Source: Streptococcus zalophi (GTDB lineage: Bacteria > Bacillota > Bacilli > Lactobacillales > Streptococcaceae). Taken from it: 64,000 nucleotides of DNA. The stretch is from positions 248,001-312,000 of the forward strand of contig NZ_JAENBP010000001.1 of the NCBI RefSeq assembly GCF_016481285.1, given 5' to 3'. Positions 1 to 9,755 of this stretch are shown piece after piece (the stretch's first letter is position 1; every line of letters begins with the position of its first letter). The notes under the pieces are model-generated. The model was not told the DNA's origin, did not search any database, and saw only the letters and a program-made list of their open reading frames with translations. The translations under genes were made by a program, and so were the position numbers.

Positions 1-689
1 TGGATAGACTCATCAGCTGCACCCAACTCATCGTTAACTTCAATACGAATCGCTTGAAAAAGTTGTTTGGCCGGATGACCTTTTTTCTTTAATTCTTTGG
101 CTGGTTTACTGGCTTTAATGATATCAACTAATTCTGTTGTTGTTTCAATAGGCTTTATTTGTCTCGCTTTTTCGATATTTCTAGCGACTTGTTTTGAAAA
201 CTTGTCTTCCCCATATTTAAAAAAGAGACGAACTAAGTCATGGTAATCATAATGATTAACAACATGATAAGCTGATAGCTTAGCCTCTTGATTCATGCGC
301 ATATCAAGAGGTGCATCTTTTTTATAAGAAAAACCACGTTCACGCTGATCAAGTTGAGGACTTGATACTCCCAAATCATAGAGAATGCCATCAATTTCTG
401 TGACACCATAAGCCAATAAGGCTTGTTTGAGGTTTCTAAAATTATCTTTAATAAAAGTCACTTGCCCCTTTTGAATAAAGGGTTTAAGTTCTTTTTTGGC
501 ATTATGAATAGCAGTCTGATCCTGATCAAAACAGTACAGATGTCCCTTAATACTTAGCTTTGAAAGCAAGTACTTACTATGCCCGGAACCTCCTAAAGTA
601 GCATCTACATATATACCATTTGGCTTAACATGTAACATATCAACCGTTTCTTCTAAGAGAACTGTTGTGTGGTTAAAATCATTAGTCAT
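1..689 (-). CDS. rsmH: 16S rRNA (cytosine-1402-N4)-methyltransferase RsmH (3' part cut off)
   Basis: RsmH (MraW) uses SAM to methylate N4 of C1402 in the 16S rRNA decoding centre. The reading frame runs from an ATG at 689 to the window edge without a stop, about 229 codons. The family is usually about 310-320 residues, so the C-terminal quarter lies outside. Seen in the translation: the SAM-binding motif [10 protein letters not shown] near residue 29 and the family motif [11 protein letters not shown] near residue 102. The start follows a short AAAGG only two bases ahead of the ATG, so initiation looks weak. In streptococci rsmH normally heads ftsL-pbp2x-mraY; that part would lie left of the window. 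Family assignment is firm. Confidence 0.95.
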   Translation of the reverse strand, partial: MTNDFNHTTVLLEETVDMLHVKPNGIYVDATLGGSGHSKYLLSKLSIKGHLYCFDQDQTAIHNAKKELKPFIQKGQVTFIKDNFRNLKQALLAYGVTEIDGILYDLGVSSPQLDQRERGFSYKKDAPLDMRMNQEAKLSAYHVVNHYDYHDLVRLFFKYGEDKFSKQVARNIEKARQIKPIETTTELVDIIKASKPAKELKKKGHPAKQLFQAIRIEVNDELGAADESI

Positions 690-1033
690 AACCTTTATTC
701 TAACATATTTTCAGTCTTTTATAAACTGTTTTTCATTAGGAACCAGCTTATTTTCTAGACTAAACCTGAAAGCTTAAAAATTCCTAAACATCTATTGGAA
801 CATTCAGAAAAGAACTATCATATTTGATTAGATAATTTCTTATAGTCATTCCTTTTAAGGATATAAAAACTCAGTTTTAAATTGAGAAAGATTAATGATT
901 AAATAAAAAATAATTAGAAAATACTCTAAAAAACAATGACATCAGACTCATGCTTGTCCCTTTGATTATAACAAAAAAAGTATCGACATTATAGCAGCTT
1001 GATTTAAAGAAAATCGTCGGTTACTTTTTCTAT
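690..1033. other. Non-coding gap between rsmH and the tkt terminator
   Basis: About 340 AT-rich bases without a convincing gene. On the minus strand there are two -10-like TATAAT boxes (965-970 and 988-993, the latter with an extended TGC) that could start an rsmH transcript with a leader of more than 250 bases. A TAGAAT box at 697-702 with TTTATA 17 bases upstream is an alternative near-leaderless start. Apart from the small ORF listed separately, nothing else is seen. Confidence 0.5.
892..951 (-). CDS. Possible 19-residue leader ORF upstream of rsmH
   Basis: A short frame ATG...TAA of 19 codons is preceded by AAAGGG at six-base spacing, and two TATAAT boxes lie just upstream on the same strand (965-970 and 988-993). 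The peptide is Phe-rich and hydrophobic. It could be a leader peptide, part of a small RNA, or chance in AT-rich DNA. No function is claimed. Confidence 0.2.
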   Translation of the reverse strand: MSLMSLFFRVFSNYFLFNH

Positions 1034-1075
1034 AAAAAACCTTCACTAGCTCTTAAAAAAGAGATAATGAAGGTT
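1034..1075 (-). terminator. Terminator of tkt
   Basis: Interrupted stem on the minus strand, AACCTTCA paired with TGAAGGTT plus an inner CTCTT/AAGAG, followed by a U run (A run on plus, 1034-1039). It lies 13 bases after the tkt stop codon. Confidence 0.85.
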
Positions 1076-1087
1076 AGTGTTTCATTT

Positions 1088-3073
1088 TTATAAGCTATGA
1101 TAATGGTTTAAGACGTTTTCAACGGTAAAACCATACTCTTCCAACACTAGATTTCCTGGTGCTGAAGCTCCCCAAGTGTCAATGGTTAGTGTTTTTCCTG
1201 ATAAACCAACATATTTAGCCCAACCATAACTTGTTGCTGCTTCAATAGCTAAACGTTTGGTAATGTGTGACGGTAAGATACTTTCTTGATAGTCTTTATC
1301 TTGTTCATCAAAAATATTTTGTGATGGCATTGATACTACACGAACAAAGATACCTTTTTCTTCTAGTTCTTTTTGTGCTTCAAGAGCTAATTTCACTTCA
1401 CTTCCTGTTGCAATCAAAATACCATCAAGATTTCCTTTTTCTTTAGATAAAATGTAAGCACCTTTATCAACACCAGCTTTTGCTAATTCTTTTGTTCCTT
1501 CAAGGGTTGGAAGGTTTTGACGTGTTAAAACAAGCATTGTTGGTCGCTTCGTTTCAGCTAAGGCACGCGCCCAAGCTGCATTAACTTCATTACCATCAGC
1601 TGGACGAATAACATTTAGATTAGGCGTTGAGCGAACACTTGCTAGTTGTTCAATTGGTTCATGTGTTGGACCGTCTTCACCAACAGCGATAGAATCATGT
1701 GTCATCACATAAACAGTTGGTAATTCTTGTAAGGCAGCCATACGAACAGCTGGTAAAAGATAATTAGCAAATACAAAGAAAGTCCCACCATAAACACGTG
1801 TACCACCATGAAGAGCAATCCCATTCATAGCAGCGGCCATAGCAAATTCACGCACACCAAACCAGATGTTTCGTCCTTGATAGTTATCTGCTTGGAAGTC
1901 TGTATCGTTAGCAATCATTGTGTTATTAGACGCTGAAAGGTCAGCAGATCCACCCCATAATGATGGCACTTGTTCAGCAATCTGTTGAATAGCTTTTTGA
2001 CTAGTGACACGGCTAGCAAGGTTAGCCTCTAAGTCATAATCTTCTAATGTCACTTCAATTGGTAAATCTGAGAAAGCTCGTTGGTATTCTTTAGCCAATT
2101 CTGGATATTCTTTTTCATAACGTGCAAAAAGGTCATTCCATGAGTTTTCCGCTTCTTCTCCTCTATGTCCTAAACCAGTTTGGAAACGTTCTGTCACTTC
2201 TTTTGGAACTGTAAATTCTGGATAATCCCATTCATAAGTTGATTTTGCAAAGCTCACACCGTCTTTACCAAGTGGTGCCCCATGAACGGCGCTGGTTCCT
2301 TGTTTTTGAGCACCATAGCCAATAACAGTTTTGACTTCAATGATGGTTGGTTTATTGCTTTCAGCTTGTGCTTGTTTAATCGCTTCACTGATAGCGTCTA
2401 AATCATTACCTTCTGTCACAAGAAGATGTTGCCAACCATAGGCTTCAAAACGTCTCTTAACATCTTCTGTAAAGGCTTTTGAAGTAGGGCCATCAAGGGA
2501 GATATCATTAGAATCATAAAACAAGATTAATTTTCCTAATTTTAAGTGTCCAGCTAGACTAACAGCTTCTTGACTGACACCTTCCATCAAATCGCCATCA
2601 CCATTAAGAGCGTAGGTATAATGGTCAACAATATCAAACCCTGGTTTATTAAATTTAGCAGCCAAATGAGCTTCAGCCATAGCCATACCAACAGCATTTG
2701 CAATACCTTGACCTAATGGACCAGTTGTTGCTTCAACACCATCAGTGTGATTAACTTCTGGATGTCCTGGTGTTTTTGATCCCCATTGACGGAAATTTTT
2801 TAGGTCTTCAATGCTTAATTGGTAACCCGCTAAATGTAACAAACTATAAAGCATAGCACTACCGTGACCAGCAGATAAAACAAAACGGTCTCTGTTTGTC
2901 CACTTACGACTAGTTTTTGGATTTACCTTTAAGAAATGATTCCAAAGCACATAAGCCATCGGAGCCGCTCCCATTGGAAGACCTGGGTGACCAGAATTAG
3001 CTTTTTGGATAGCATCAATTGATAGGGTACGAATCGTATTAACTGCCAACTGATCGATATTGTCAAATGTCAT
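1088..3073 (-). CDS. tkt: Transketolase
   Basis: Thiamine-diphosphate enzyme moving two-carbon ketol units between pentose and triose/hexose phosphates in the cytosolic pentose phosphate pathway. The 661-residue length is normal. Seen: the SGHPGLPMG substrate motif near residues 27-35, the HGS near 70-72, the [13 protein letters not shown] cofactor-binding motif from residue 158, and GEDGPTHEP in the central pyrimidine-binding domain. The ATG is preceded by AGAGAGG at good spacing. It is transcribed alone from its own promoter (TATAAT at 3106-3111) and ends at a hairpin. It lies downstream of glyQ-glyS-DUF896 but is separated from them by a terminator. Confidence 0.97.
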   Translation of the reverse strand: MTFDNIDQLAVNTIRTLSIDAIQKANSGHPGLPMGAAPMAYVLWNHFLKVNPKTSRKWTNRDRFVLSAGHGSAMLYSLLHLAGYQLSIEDLKNFRQWGSKTPGHPEVNHTDGVEATTGPLGQGIANAVGMAMAEAHLAAKFNKPGFDIVDHYTYALNGDGDLMEGVSQEAVSLAGHLKLGKLILFYDSNDISLDGPTSKAFTEDVKRRFEAYGWQHLLVTEGNDLDAISEAIKQAQAESNKPTIIEVKTVIGYGAQKQGTSAVHGAPLGKDGVSFAKSTYEWDYPEFTVPKEVTERFQTGLGHRGEEAENSWNDLFARYEKEYPELAKEYQRAFSDLPIEVTLEDYDLEANLASRVTSQKAIQQIAEQVPSLWGGSADLSASNNTMIANDTDFQADNYQGRNIWFGVREFAMAAAMNGIALHGGTRVYGGTFFVFANYLLPAVRMAALQELPTVYVMTHDSIAVGEDGPTHEPIEQLASVRSTPNLNVIRPADGNEVNAAWARALAETKRPTMLVLTRQNLPTLEGTKELAKAGVDKGAYILSKEKGNLDGILIATGSEVKLALEAQKELEEKGIFVRVVSMPSQNIFDEQDKDYQESILPSHITKRLAIEAATSYGWAKYVGLSGKTLTIDTWGASAPGNLVLEEYGFTVENVLNHYHSL

Positions 3074-3105
3074 GTTGTGACCTCTCTCTATTTTTTATCT
3101 CTTTC

Positions 3106-3133
3106 ATTATAGCACAAAACTAGCGTTAGGTAA
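3106..3133 (-). promoter_or_regulatory. tkt promoter
   Basis: Extended -10 (TGC then TATAAT, 3106-3111) with a weak TTACCT -35 at 3128-3133, spacer 16. It lies immediately after the terminator of the upstream glyQS transcript. Confidence 0.7.
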
Positions 3134-3138
3134 CTAAT

Positions 3139-3162
3139 AAAAGCCACTAATTAGTGGCTTTT
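3139..3162 (-). terminator. Terminator of glyQ-glyS-DUF896 operon
   Basis: Perfect 24-base inverted repeat (AAAAGCCACTAA and its complement) 15 bases after the DUF896 gene stop, followed on the minus strand by a U-rich UUUUAUUAG. Confidence 0.8.
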
Positions 3163-3177
3163 AAAGAATATAACTTT

Positions 3178-3417
3178 TTATTTGCGACCATGCAAGCCTT
3201 TTTTTCGTTGAATCTCTTTTAATTTTTCTGGTGTCACATCATTTCCTTTTTCATCAACTAATTTTAAACCTTCAATATGATGTTTAATAGTACGACGATA
3301 GCCTTCAATATATTCTTTTCTAAGAGCTGCTTGTTCTACTTTTTCTTCTGGGGTGAGGCCTTGCTTTTTTTTCTTTTTAGCTAATTCATTGATGCGATCA
3401 ATTTTTTCTTGCTTCAT
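3178..3417 (-). CDS. DUF896 (YnzC/UPF0291) family small protein
   Basis: 79-residue, very basic protein of the DUF896 family, whose B. subtilis member is YnzC. Seen: an N-terminal [17 protein letters not shown] segment, the EYIEGYRR helix near residues 36-42, and a basic C-terminus; these are the family hallmarks. Members fold as a two-helix bundle; no biochemical role is settled. It begins 9 bases after glyS, is preceded by a GGGAGG ribosome site, and ends the glyQS transcript. Family call is good; function unknown. Confidence 0.85.
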   Translation of the reverse strand: MKQEKIDRINELAKKKKKQGLTPEEKVEQAALRKEYIEGYRRTIKHHIEGLKLVDEKGNDVTPEKLKEIQRKKGLHGRK

Positions 3418-3426
3418 AAGACCTCC

Positions 3427-5463
3427 CTATTTGGTATTAATTTTATTGAAAGCAGCGACTTGGTTAGCTTTATTTCTTAACTGTGCTAAAATCGCTAAAC
3501 GATTGTCTTTTAATGCTTGATTGTCTACCATAACCATTGTGTTGTCAAAGAAAGCATCAATCACTGGACTTAAAGCAAATAGGTTATCCAAATTGTCTGA
3601 CATATCAGCAGCTAAATCTAATGATTTGGTGACCTGGTATAATTTTTCTTCAAAAGAATTTTCAAACAAAGACTCATCAACCTTGTCGCTATTGGCTTTG
3701 TCTGCTAGATTAAAGACACGTGATAAGCTTTCTACGGATGTTTTAAAATCATCTTGTCTTGCTTTTTCAGAAATAGCTAGACTGGTTTCAAGAAGGGTGC
3801 GAACAACGGAAGTGGAACTTGATAAAACAGCTTCTATAATATCTTTAGAAATATCAGAACCCATCATTTTTTCTATTCTAGCCAAGATAAAGCTCATCAC
3901 TTCTGACTGATTCGTATAGTTAAAAGGAGTGACATCTAATTGATAGACACTAGTAATCAATTCTTCTAAAGAAAGAGACCAGCCAAATTTATCCAAGATA
4001 CGAACGATTCCTTGAGTTGCTCGTCTAAGCGCATACGGATCGTTAGAGCCACTTGGAATAAGATCAACACTGAAAAATGATAAAAGAGTGTCTAATTTAT
4101 CTGAAATAGCAAGAAGGGCACCTACTAGACTATCTGGTAATTCCCCTTCAGCACTAATTGGCATATAGTGTTCTCGAATAGCTGTTGCTACATCAAGTTT
4201 TTCACCGGCAAGAAGAGCATATTTTTCACCCATAATTCCTTGCAATTCATCAAATTCACCAACCATGCCGGTTAATAAATCAAATTTGTAGATTTTGCTA
4301 GCACGATTAAGATTTTCTAAGTCATCGCTTGATAGATGCAATTGACGTCCAATAAGATTAGCAATTTTTTCAACCCTTTCCATGTGCTCGTAAAGAGAAC
4401 CAATTTTTTCATGGAAAGTGACTTGTTTTAATTTTTCTACCAAGTCATCAATCTTTAATTTTTGGTCTTCACGCCAGAAAAATTCACCATCTTCTAAACG
4501 AGCCAACAAGACCTTCTCATTTCCTTGAACGACGTTTTGAAGTCCTTTGTCATTACCATTACGTACCGAGATAAAGTGTGGTAAGAGCTGACCGTTTTGA
4601 TCTCTTACAACAAAATAGCGTTGATGTGATTTCATTGAGGTAATCAGAACTTCTTCTGGGATATCAAGATATTTAACATCAAAGCTTCCCATGAAGGCTG
4701 TTGGGTATTCTACTAGATTAAGCACTTCATTGAGTAATTTTTCATCAATCTCAACCACCACATTTTTTTCTTTTTCAATCGTTTTGATTTGTTCAACAAT
4801 CATGCTTTCACGTTCCACACTGTTGGTAATAACAAATTCTTTTCTCAAATCATCTTCATAGCTATCAACTGATGTAATGGCAACTTCTTTTCCTAGGAAG
4901 CGATGCCCACGACTAATTCTGTTACTTGTGATATCAAGAAAGTCCATTTCTAACATCTCATCGTTTAATAAAACAATCAAGGTATGAACGGGACGAATAA
5001 AGTCAAAACGGTTTGATGCCCAGTGCATACTAACTGGAAAAGTCAAACTTTTAAGAAGATCAGGAATAGCTTTTAACACTTCTCTAGCTGGTTTTCCTGC
5101 TTCTTTTTTGGTGACATAAACATATTCTGTGCCTTTGATATCACGAAAAGTAATATCGTCAACTGTTAGACCCTTTCCTCTAACAAAACCTTGAGCTGCT
5201 TTTGTAAAGGCACCCTTTTCATCTAGAGCAATTTGTTTGGCAGGTCCTTTAAATTCTTCAACCAGATCAGTTTGATAATCAGCTAGGTTAACAACTCTAA
5301 CCGCTAAACGTCTTGGCGTTGAAAACATTTCAATTTTATCAAAACTTAATCGTTCTTCTTTTAAAAATTGACCCATTTTATCACGCAATTGCTTCATGCT
5401 TGGTGTGACAACATAGGCAGGCATCTCTTCTAAACCCAATTCAATTAATAAATTCTTTGTCAT
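3427..5463 (-). CDS. glyS: Glycyl-tRNA synthetase beta subunit
   Basis: Beta subunit of the bacterial alpha2beta2 glycyl-tRNA synthetase; it carries the tRNA-binding parts while the alpha subunit activates glycine. The 678-residue length is typical. Seen: the conserved start [15 protein letters not shown] and the central [10 protein letters not shown] segment. It follows glyQ by two bases, so the two subunits are translated together, and it shares the glycine T-box. The C-terminal part is the DALR-type anticodon-binding region by family knowledge. Confidence 0.97.
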   Translation of the reverse strand: MTKNLLIELGLEEMPAYVVTPSMKQLRDKMGQFLKEERLSFDKIEMFSTPRRLAVRVVNLADYQTDLVEEFKGPAKQIALDEKGAFTKAAQGFVRGKGLTVDDITFRDIKGTEYVYVTKKEAGKPAREVLKAIPDLLKSLTFPVSMHWASNRFDFIRPVHTLIVLLNDEMLEMDFLDITSNRISRGHRFLGKEVAITSVDSYEDDLRKEFVITNSVERESMIVEQIKTIEKEKNVVVEIDEKLLNEVLNLVEYPTAFMGSFDVKYLDIPEEVLITSMKSHQRYFVVRDQNGQLLPHFISVRNGNDKGLQNVVQGNEKVLLARLEDGEFFWREDQKLKIDDLVEKLKQVTFHEKIGSLYEHMERVEKIANLIGRQLHLSSDDLENLNRASKIYKFDLLTGMVGEFDELQGIMGEKYALLAGEKLDVATAIREHYMPISAEGELPDSLVGALLAISDKLDTLLSFFSVDLIPSGSNDPYALRRATQGIVRILDKFGWSLSLEELITSVYQLDVTPFNYTNQSEVMSFILARIEKMMGSDISKDIIEAVLSSSTSVVRTLLETSLAISEKARQDDFKTSVESLSRVFNLADKANSDKVDESLFENSFEEKLYQVTKSLDLAADMSDNLDNLFALSPVIDAFFDNTMVMVDNQALKDNRLAILAQLRNKANQVAAFNKINTK

Positions 5464-5465
5464 CT

Positions 5466-6383
5466 CTATTTGTCCTCCTTAGCAAGTAATGCTTGTCTTG
5501 TGTCATCATCCAAAAGAGGATAACCTAGACGTTTACGCTCTGCAACAAACGTTTTTGCCACTTCACGCGCTAAATTTCTGATACGTGCAATGTAACCTGC
5601 TCGCTCTGTCACAGAAACAGCTCCTCTAGCATCTAAAAGATTAAACGTATGAGAACATTTTAAAACATAGTCATAAGCGGGATGAACTAAGGAGTCCTCT
5701 ATACAACGTTTGGCTTCCTTTTCAAATTTATCAAAGTTAGTTAATAATAACTCTTGATCACTCACTTCAAAACTATATTTAGAATGTTCATATTCTGGTT
5801 GCTTGAAAATTTCGCCGTATTTGACACCATCAGCCCATTCAATATCATAAACAGAAGTGACTTCCTGGATATATGATGCTAAACGTTCTAATCCATAAGT
5901 CACTTCAGCAGTAACTGGATTAGTAGCAAGACCACCAACTTGTTGGAAATAAGTAAATTGAGTAATTTCCATACCATCTAACCAAACTTCCCAGCCGAGT
6001 CCGGCTGATCCAGTTGATGGATTTTCCCAGTTATCTTCCACAAAACGAATATCATGCTCAAGAGGGTTAATCCCTAGAAGTTCTAGACTTTGAAGATAAA
6101 GTTCTTGAATATTACTTGGACTAGGTTTCATAACCACTTGAAATTGGTGATGTTGGTAAAGACGGTTAGGATTTTCGCCATAACGACCATCCGCTGGTCG
6201 TCTACTTGGTTCTACATAAGCAGCATTCCAAGGTTCTGGCCCAATAGCACGCAAGAAAGTGTAAGGACTCATGGTTCCAGCACCTTTTTCATTGTCATAG
6301 GCCTGCATGAGTAAACACCCTTGTTGATGCCAGAATTGTTGTAGCGTTAAGATAATTTCTTGAAAGGTTAATTTTTTAGCCAT
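5466..6383 (-). CDS. glyQ: Glycyl-tRNA synthetase alpha subunit
   Basis: Class IIc synthetase catalytic subunit forming glycyl-adenylate. The 305-residue length is standard. Seen: the family N-terminus [34 protein letters not shown] near residue 40, the class II motif 2 region [14 protein letters not shown], and a motif 3-like [14 protein letters not shown] lies five bases ahead of the ATG. Expression should follow uncharged tRNA-Gly through the upstream T-box leader. First gene of glyQ-glyS-DUF896. Confidence 0.98.
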   Translation of the reverse strand: MAKKLTFQEIILTLQQFWHQQGCLLMQAYDNEKGAGTMSPYTFLRAIGPEPWNAAYVEPSRRPADGRYGENPNRLYQHHQFQVVMKPSPSNIQELYLQSLELLGINPLEHDIRFVEDNWENPSTGSAGLGWEVWLDGMEITQFTYFQQVGGLATNPVTAEVTYGLERLASYIQEVTSVYDIEWADGVKYGEIFKQPEYEHSKYSFEVSDQELLLTNFDKFEKEAKRCIEDSLVHPAYDYVLKCSHTFNLLDARGAVSVTERAGYIARIRNLAREVAKTFVAERKRLGYPLLDDDTRQALLAKEDK

Positions 6384-6396
6384 TTTTTCTCCTTTT

Positions 6397-6600
6397 TGCT
6401 ATAAAAATAGAGTAAAACCACATTCCTTATCCTTTACAATCATGTAAAGGGGCGTAAGAAACGCGGTTCCACCCTATTTTTTGACTTCGTTAATATGTTT
6501 TTACTATGTTAAACAAGAAAGTGCCTCAATCATTACTTTTATCTGGCTTACACCCTCCCAGATTCGCTTAGAAAAGAATTTGATATTTGCTTTCTCTAAT
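6397..6600 (-). promoter_or_regulatory. Glycine T-box riboswitch leader of glyQS
   Basis: On the minus strand the T-box sequence AGGGTGGAACCGCG is at 6462-6475. In the upstream stem I a GGC glycine codon followed by A (6523-6525) sits on the 3' side, flanked by pairing GAGAAAG / CTTTCTT, and a GGTG apical motif is present. Downstream, a U/G-rich strand (about 6402-6421) pairs with the T-box strand itself to make a terminator ending in UUUUU, which is the expected competitor of the antiterminator. An extra local hairpin CCTTTAC/GTAAAGG lies between (6431-6450). Uncharged tRNA-Gly(GCC) should promote readthrough. Confidence 0.93.
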
Positions 6601-6604
6601 GCTC

Positions 6605-6633
6605 ATTTTAACACAATTTTAGAGGCTTGTCTA
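6605..6633 (-). promoter_or_regulatory. glyQS promoter
   Basis: TAGACA (6628-6633), 17-base spacer, TAAAAT (6605-6610), positioned just upstream of the T-box leader. Confidence 0.7.
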
Positions 6634-6669
6634 TCCTGTAGAAGACTTTATGAAAATTGCATTTACTTC

Positions 6670-7818
6670 TTAATTTTCAAATACTTTTTCACCATCTAGA
6701 TAGGTTGCTTTTAATGTCATGTCTTGGTTTAAAATGATAAAGTCAGCATCATGACCTTTCTTAATCTGACCACATTTGTCTTCTAAATGACATGATACGG
6801 CAGGAATGAAAGTTGCCATACGAACTGCTTCTAAACGATTAGCTAGACCCCAATCTACAACATTTTTGACCCCATCATCAAGTTTCAAAATAGATCCTGC
6901 AAGACTACCACTATCTTTTAAGCGAGCTGTTCCATTTTCAACAATAACTGGAAATTCTCCTAAAATATAGTCTCCATCTGGCATACCACCCGCACGCATA
7001 CAGTCTGTAATAAGTGCAACGTGATCAGGACCTTTTTGGTCTAGTAAGATGCGACAAGCTTCTGGAGATACATGGTAACCATCACAGATTAACTCAGCAT
7101 AGGTATTTGGAATTCCATAAACAGCACCTACCATACCAGGTTCACGGTGATTAAGAGCTCTCATACCATTATAAGCATGAACCCAAACACTGGCACCAGC
7201 TTGAACAGCATGAAGGGCATCTTCATAAGTAGCATCAGAATGGCCTAAAGAAACAATAGCGCCTTTTGAAACAACATGAGAGACAAATTCTTCTACACCA
7301 TCTCTTTCTGGTGCAATCGCAATTTTATGTAACAGTCCTTCTGAACTTTCATACCATTGGTCAAATTCTTCAATTTTAGGATCTCTCATATAAGACGGAT
7401 TTTGAGCCCCTTTAAATTTTTCAGTGAAGAAAGGACCTTCAAAGTAGATACCTCTAATTTTACTACCTGAGACATTATTTTTAACTGAAGCAATGGTTTT
7501 ACACACATCGTCTAATTCTTCAAAAGAAGCTGTTAATGTGGTTGGTAAAAAGCTTGTAACACCAGCTGACAATAACCCTTTACTGATAGTCTCAATGCTT
7601 TCAGGTGTATTGTCCATCACATCTGAGCCATGATAACCATGAACATGAGAATCAAAAAGACCAGGAGCAATGCTATAGCCTGAATAATCAACTACTTCTG
7701 CATCGGCAGGAACATCAGCTACCCAATCACCAAATTTGCCATCAACAACAGTTAAATAGCCTCCTTTTTTTTCCTCATAGGGATAAAAGAAACTATCTGC
7801 TTTAAAATATTTCATCAT
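6670..7818 (-). CDS. nagA: N-acetylglucosamine-6-phosphate deacetylase
   Basis: Cytosolic amidohydrolase that removes acetate from GlcNAc-6-P, giving glucosamine-6-P for NagB. The 382-residue length fits. Seen: the metal motif HVHGYHGSDVMD near residue 58, the YFEGPF segment, LGHSDAT, and the VALITDCMRAGGMPDG active-site loop. It is a single-gene transcript with a promoter of TTTACA-17-TATAAT and a palindromic GntR-type site over the -35. nagB is not in this window. The first of two adjacent ATGs has the better AAAGG spacing. Confidence 0.96.
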   Translation of the reverse strand: MMKYFKADSFFYPYEEKKGGYLTVVDGKFGDWVADVPADAEVVDYSGYSIAPGLFDSHVHGYHGSDVMDNTPESIETISKGLLSAGVTSFLPTTLTASFEELDDVCKTIASVKNNVSGSKIRGIYFEGPFFTEKFKGAQNPSYMRDPKIEEFDQWYESSEGLLHKIAIAPERDGVEEFVSHVVSKGAIVSLGHSDATYEDALHAVQAGASVWVHAYNGMRALNHREPGMVGAVYGIPNTYAELICDGYHVSPEACRILLDQKGPDHVALITDCMRAGGMPDGDYILGEFPVIVENGTARLKDSGSLAGSILKLDDGVKNVVDWGLANRLEAVRMATFIPAVSCHLEDKCGQIKKGHDADFIILNQDMTLKATYLDGEKVFEN

Positions 7819-7847
7819 TTTAAATATACCTTTCCTTCTTTGCTTAC

Positions 7848-7888
7848 ATTATACTCCTTCTTATCATTTTTGTAAACGGTATATACCA
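7848..7888 (-). promoter_or_regulatory. nagA promoter with NagR-like operator
   Basis: TTTACA (7871-7876), 17-base spacer, TATAAT (7848-7853). A perfect GGTATATACC palindrome (7878-7887), read as TTGGTATATACCG on the minus strand, abuts the -35. It resembles GntR/HutC-type NagR (dre) sites, so GlcNAc-6-P or GlcN-6-P derepression is the likely control. The factor assignment is inference. Confidence 0.65.
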
Positions 7889-7909
7889 AAAAGATGATTG
7901 ATTTCACAA

Positions 7910-7934
7910 AAAAAGAAGGAGAAGCCTTCTTTTT
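7910..7934 (-). terminator. Terminator of the Na/Pi cotransporter gene
   Basis: AAAAAGAAGG / CCTTCTTTTT stem with a five-base loop, 8 bases after the stop codon, with a U run on the minus strand. Confidence 0.85.
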
Positions 7935-7941
7935 AAGAATA

Positions 7942-9573
7942 TTACAATTGATTTTCTAAAACTTTATCTGACAGGTTTAAAGCATGGTCAGTAATTCTGG
8001 TACATGGTGTAATTAAATCAATAAAGTTAATTCCTGCTAGTGGTGTGCATATTCCCATATTCATTCGTTTAATATGAGCTTTTCTAATTTGACGTTCAAA
8101 ACGTTGAACTTCCTTGTGCCGTTCTTGAAGTTCTTTAGCTAATTCAACATCATGGTCAGCAATCACACGAGAAGCATCTAAAATCATTCCATGAGTCATT
8201 TTATAAAGATCCTCTAATTCTTGAATGGCATCTGGTGAAAAAGTTATGTGTTTTGAAAAATTATAACTAGAAAGATTGGTTAAGTTAACCGCATGATCTC
8301 CAATTCTTTCCAAATCTCTCGAAGAGTCAAGGATACTAGCTAAAATTTCATTTTCATTTTCACTTAGTGTCTCGTTTGATAATTGAATTAAATAGTGAGT
8401 TAATTCTTCATCAATACTATTAACAACCATTTCATACTTATTCACTTTTTCAACATATTTTTCATCAGCAGTCATAATATATCTAAAAGCTGCCTCAAAG
8501 GATTGAATAGCATAAGCACTCAAATGAACCAATTCTTTTCTAGCATTTCCTAAAGCAATTGAAGGAGATTGAGTAATCAAAAGCTTATCAAGATAAATGG
8601 CGTCGTATCTAATCACCTCATCCTCACCTGGAATAATTTTAGTAACAATATAAGCCAATAGACCAATAAAAGGAAATTGAACAACCGTATTTGTAATATT
8701 AAAAGTTCCATGCGCAAAAGCAATTGTCATCTCAGGGGTTAAGCCAAGGCTTGCTTGAAACCATGCAACAAGTGAGGTAAACGGTGCTAGTAACATGACA
8801 CAAACCAAGGTTCCTACAACATTAAACATGACATGGGCTCCAGCAACGCGTTTAGCGGAAATGTTACCACTAAGAGCTGCCAAGACTGCCGTAATGGTTG
8901 TGCCAATATTATCTCCAAAAAGAATAGGAAGAGCACCATTTAAATCCAATAAGCCTCCTGCATAAAGACTTTGTAAGATACCAATAGTAGCTGAAGAGGA
9001 TTGGATTAAAACAGTTAATCCTGTTCCAAGAAGAACACCTTGTAAAGGATTATCACCAAGTGTTACCATATAGTCTCTGAAGGCTTGAATTTCTCTTAAA
9101 GGCATCATTGCATCCCCCATCAAATGAAGGGCAAAAAATAAACCACCTAAACCAAAAAGAATTTTCCCGAGATTATTAATTTTGCGATTTTTAATAAATA
9201 AGAATAAAACAGCTCCTATAAATAAGATAGGAAGCCCATAATCCCCTAATTTAAAACCGATTAAAAAAGATGTTACCGTTGTTCCAATATTGGCTCCCAT
9301 AACAATACCGATAGCTTGTCTGAGGGTTAATAGACCAGCAGAAACTAAACCTACTGTAATGGCAGTAACACCAGAACTTGATTGGATAAGACCCGTGAAC
9401 ACAATACCAATTAGGACACCTAAAAATGGATTACTAGTATATTTATCAATATAATCACGAAGTCTGTCCCCTGCAGCTTGTTGTAGACCATCTCCCATAT
9501 ATTTAATACTAAATAAGAATAAACCTAGTCCACCAAAAAAATCAAATGCAATAGTTTGCCAATTTACCGACAC
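7942..9573 (-). CDS. Na/Pi cotransporter family protein (NptA/YjbB type)
   Basis: Membrane carrier of the sodium/phosphate symporter (PNaS, SLC34-like) family joined to a C-terminal PhoU-like helical domain. The 543-residue length is usual. Seen: two inverted repeat units each carrying the hallmark QSSS (QSSSGVTAIT near residue 65 and QSSSATIGIL near residue 192), many membrane segments up to about residue 315, then a soluble helical region with E.IGDHAVNL typical of PhoU. Transport direction in bacteria may be export as well as uptake. Monocistronic, next to nagA but on a separate transcript. Confidence 0.9.
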   Translation of the reverse strand: MSVNWQTIAFDFFGGLGLFLFSIKYMGDGLQQAAGDRLRDYIDKYTSNPFLGVLIGIVFTGLIQSSSGVTAITVGLVSAGLLTLRQAIGIVMGANIGTTVTSFLIGFKLGDYGLPILFIGAVLFLFIKNRKINNLGKILFGLGGLFFALHLMGDAMMPLREIQAFRDYMVTLGDNPLQGVLLGTGLTVLIQSSSATIGILQSLYAGGLLDLNGALPILFGDNIGTTITAVLAALSGNISAKRVAGAHVMFNVVGTLVCVMLLAPFTSLVAWFQASLGLTPEMTIAFAHGTFNITNTVVQFPFIGLLAYIVTKIIPGEDEVIRYDAIYLDKLLITQSPSIALGNARKELVHLSAYAIQSFEAAFRYIMTADEKYVEKVNKYEMVVNSIDEELTHYLIQLSNETLSENENEILASILDSSRDLERIGDHAVNLTNLSSYNFSKHITFSPDAIQELEDLYKMTHGMILDASRVIADHDVELAKELQERHKEVQRFERQIRKAHIKRMNMGICTPLAGINFIDLITPCTRITDHALNLSDKVLENQL

Positions 9574-9693
9574 ATTTTTGTCCTCATTACTATAAATTAT
9601 CGAATACCCGATACTTCCATTTTAAAACAATGTTAGTAAACAAACAAGTCTTTTTTTCTTTTTTTTAATTTAGTGAAAATATATTGAAAACAC

Positions 9694-9722
9694 TTGGTTT
9701 TTTAAGAAAATTGAACTATAAT
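9694..9722 (+). promoter_or_regulatory. Promoter of the 177-residue repeat protein gene
   Basis: TTGGTT (9694-9699), 17-base spacer, perfect TATAAT (9717-9722), 33 bases ahead of the start codon. Confidence 0.75.
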
Positions 9723-9755
9723 AGAATAGATATATTGATTTTAGAAGGATAAATT

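Noticed and set aside
6481..6699. Open frame of 72 codons on plus over the glyQS leader
   Set aside because: It is antisense to the T-box leader and the end of nagA, with no ribosome site; the T-box explains the sequence.
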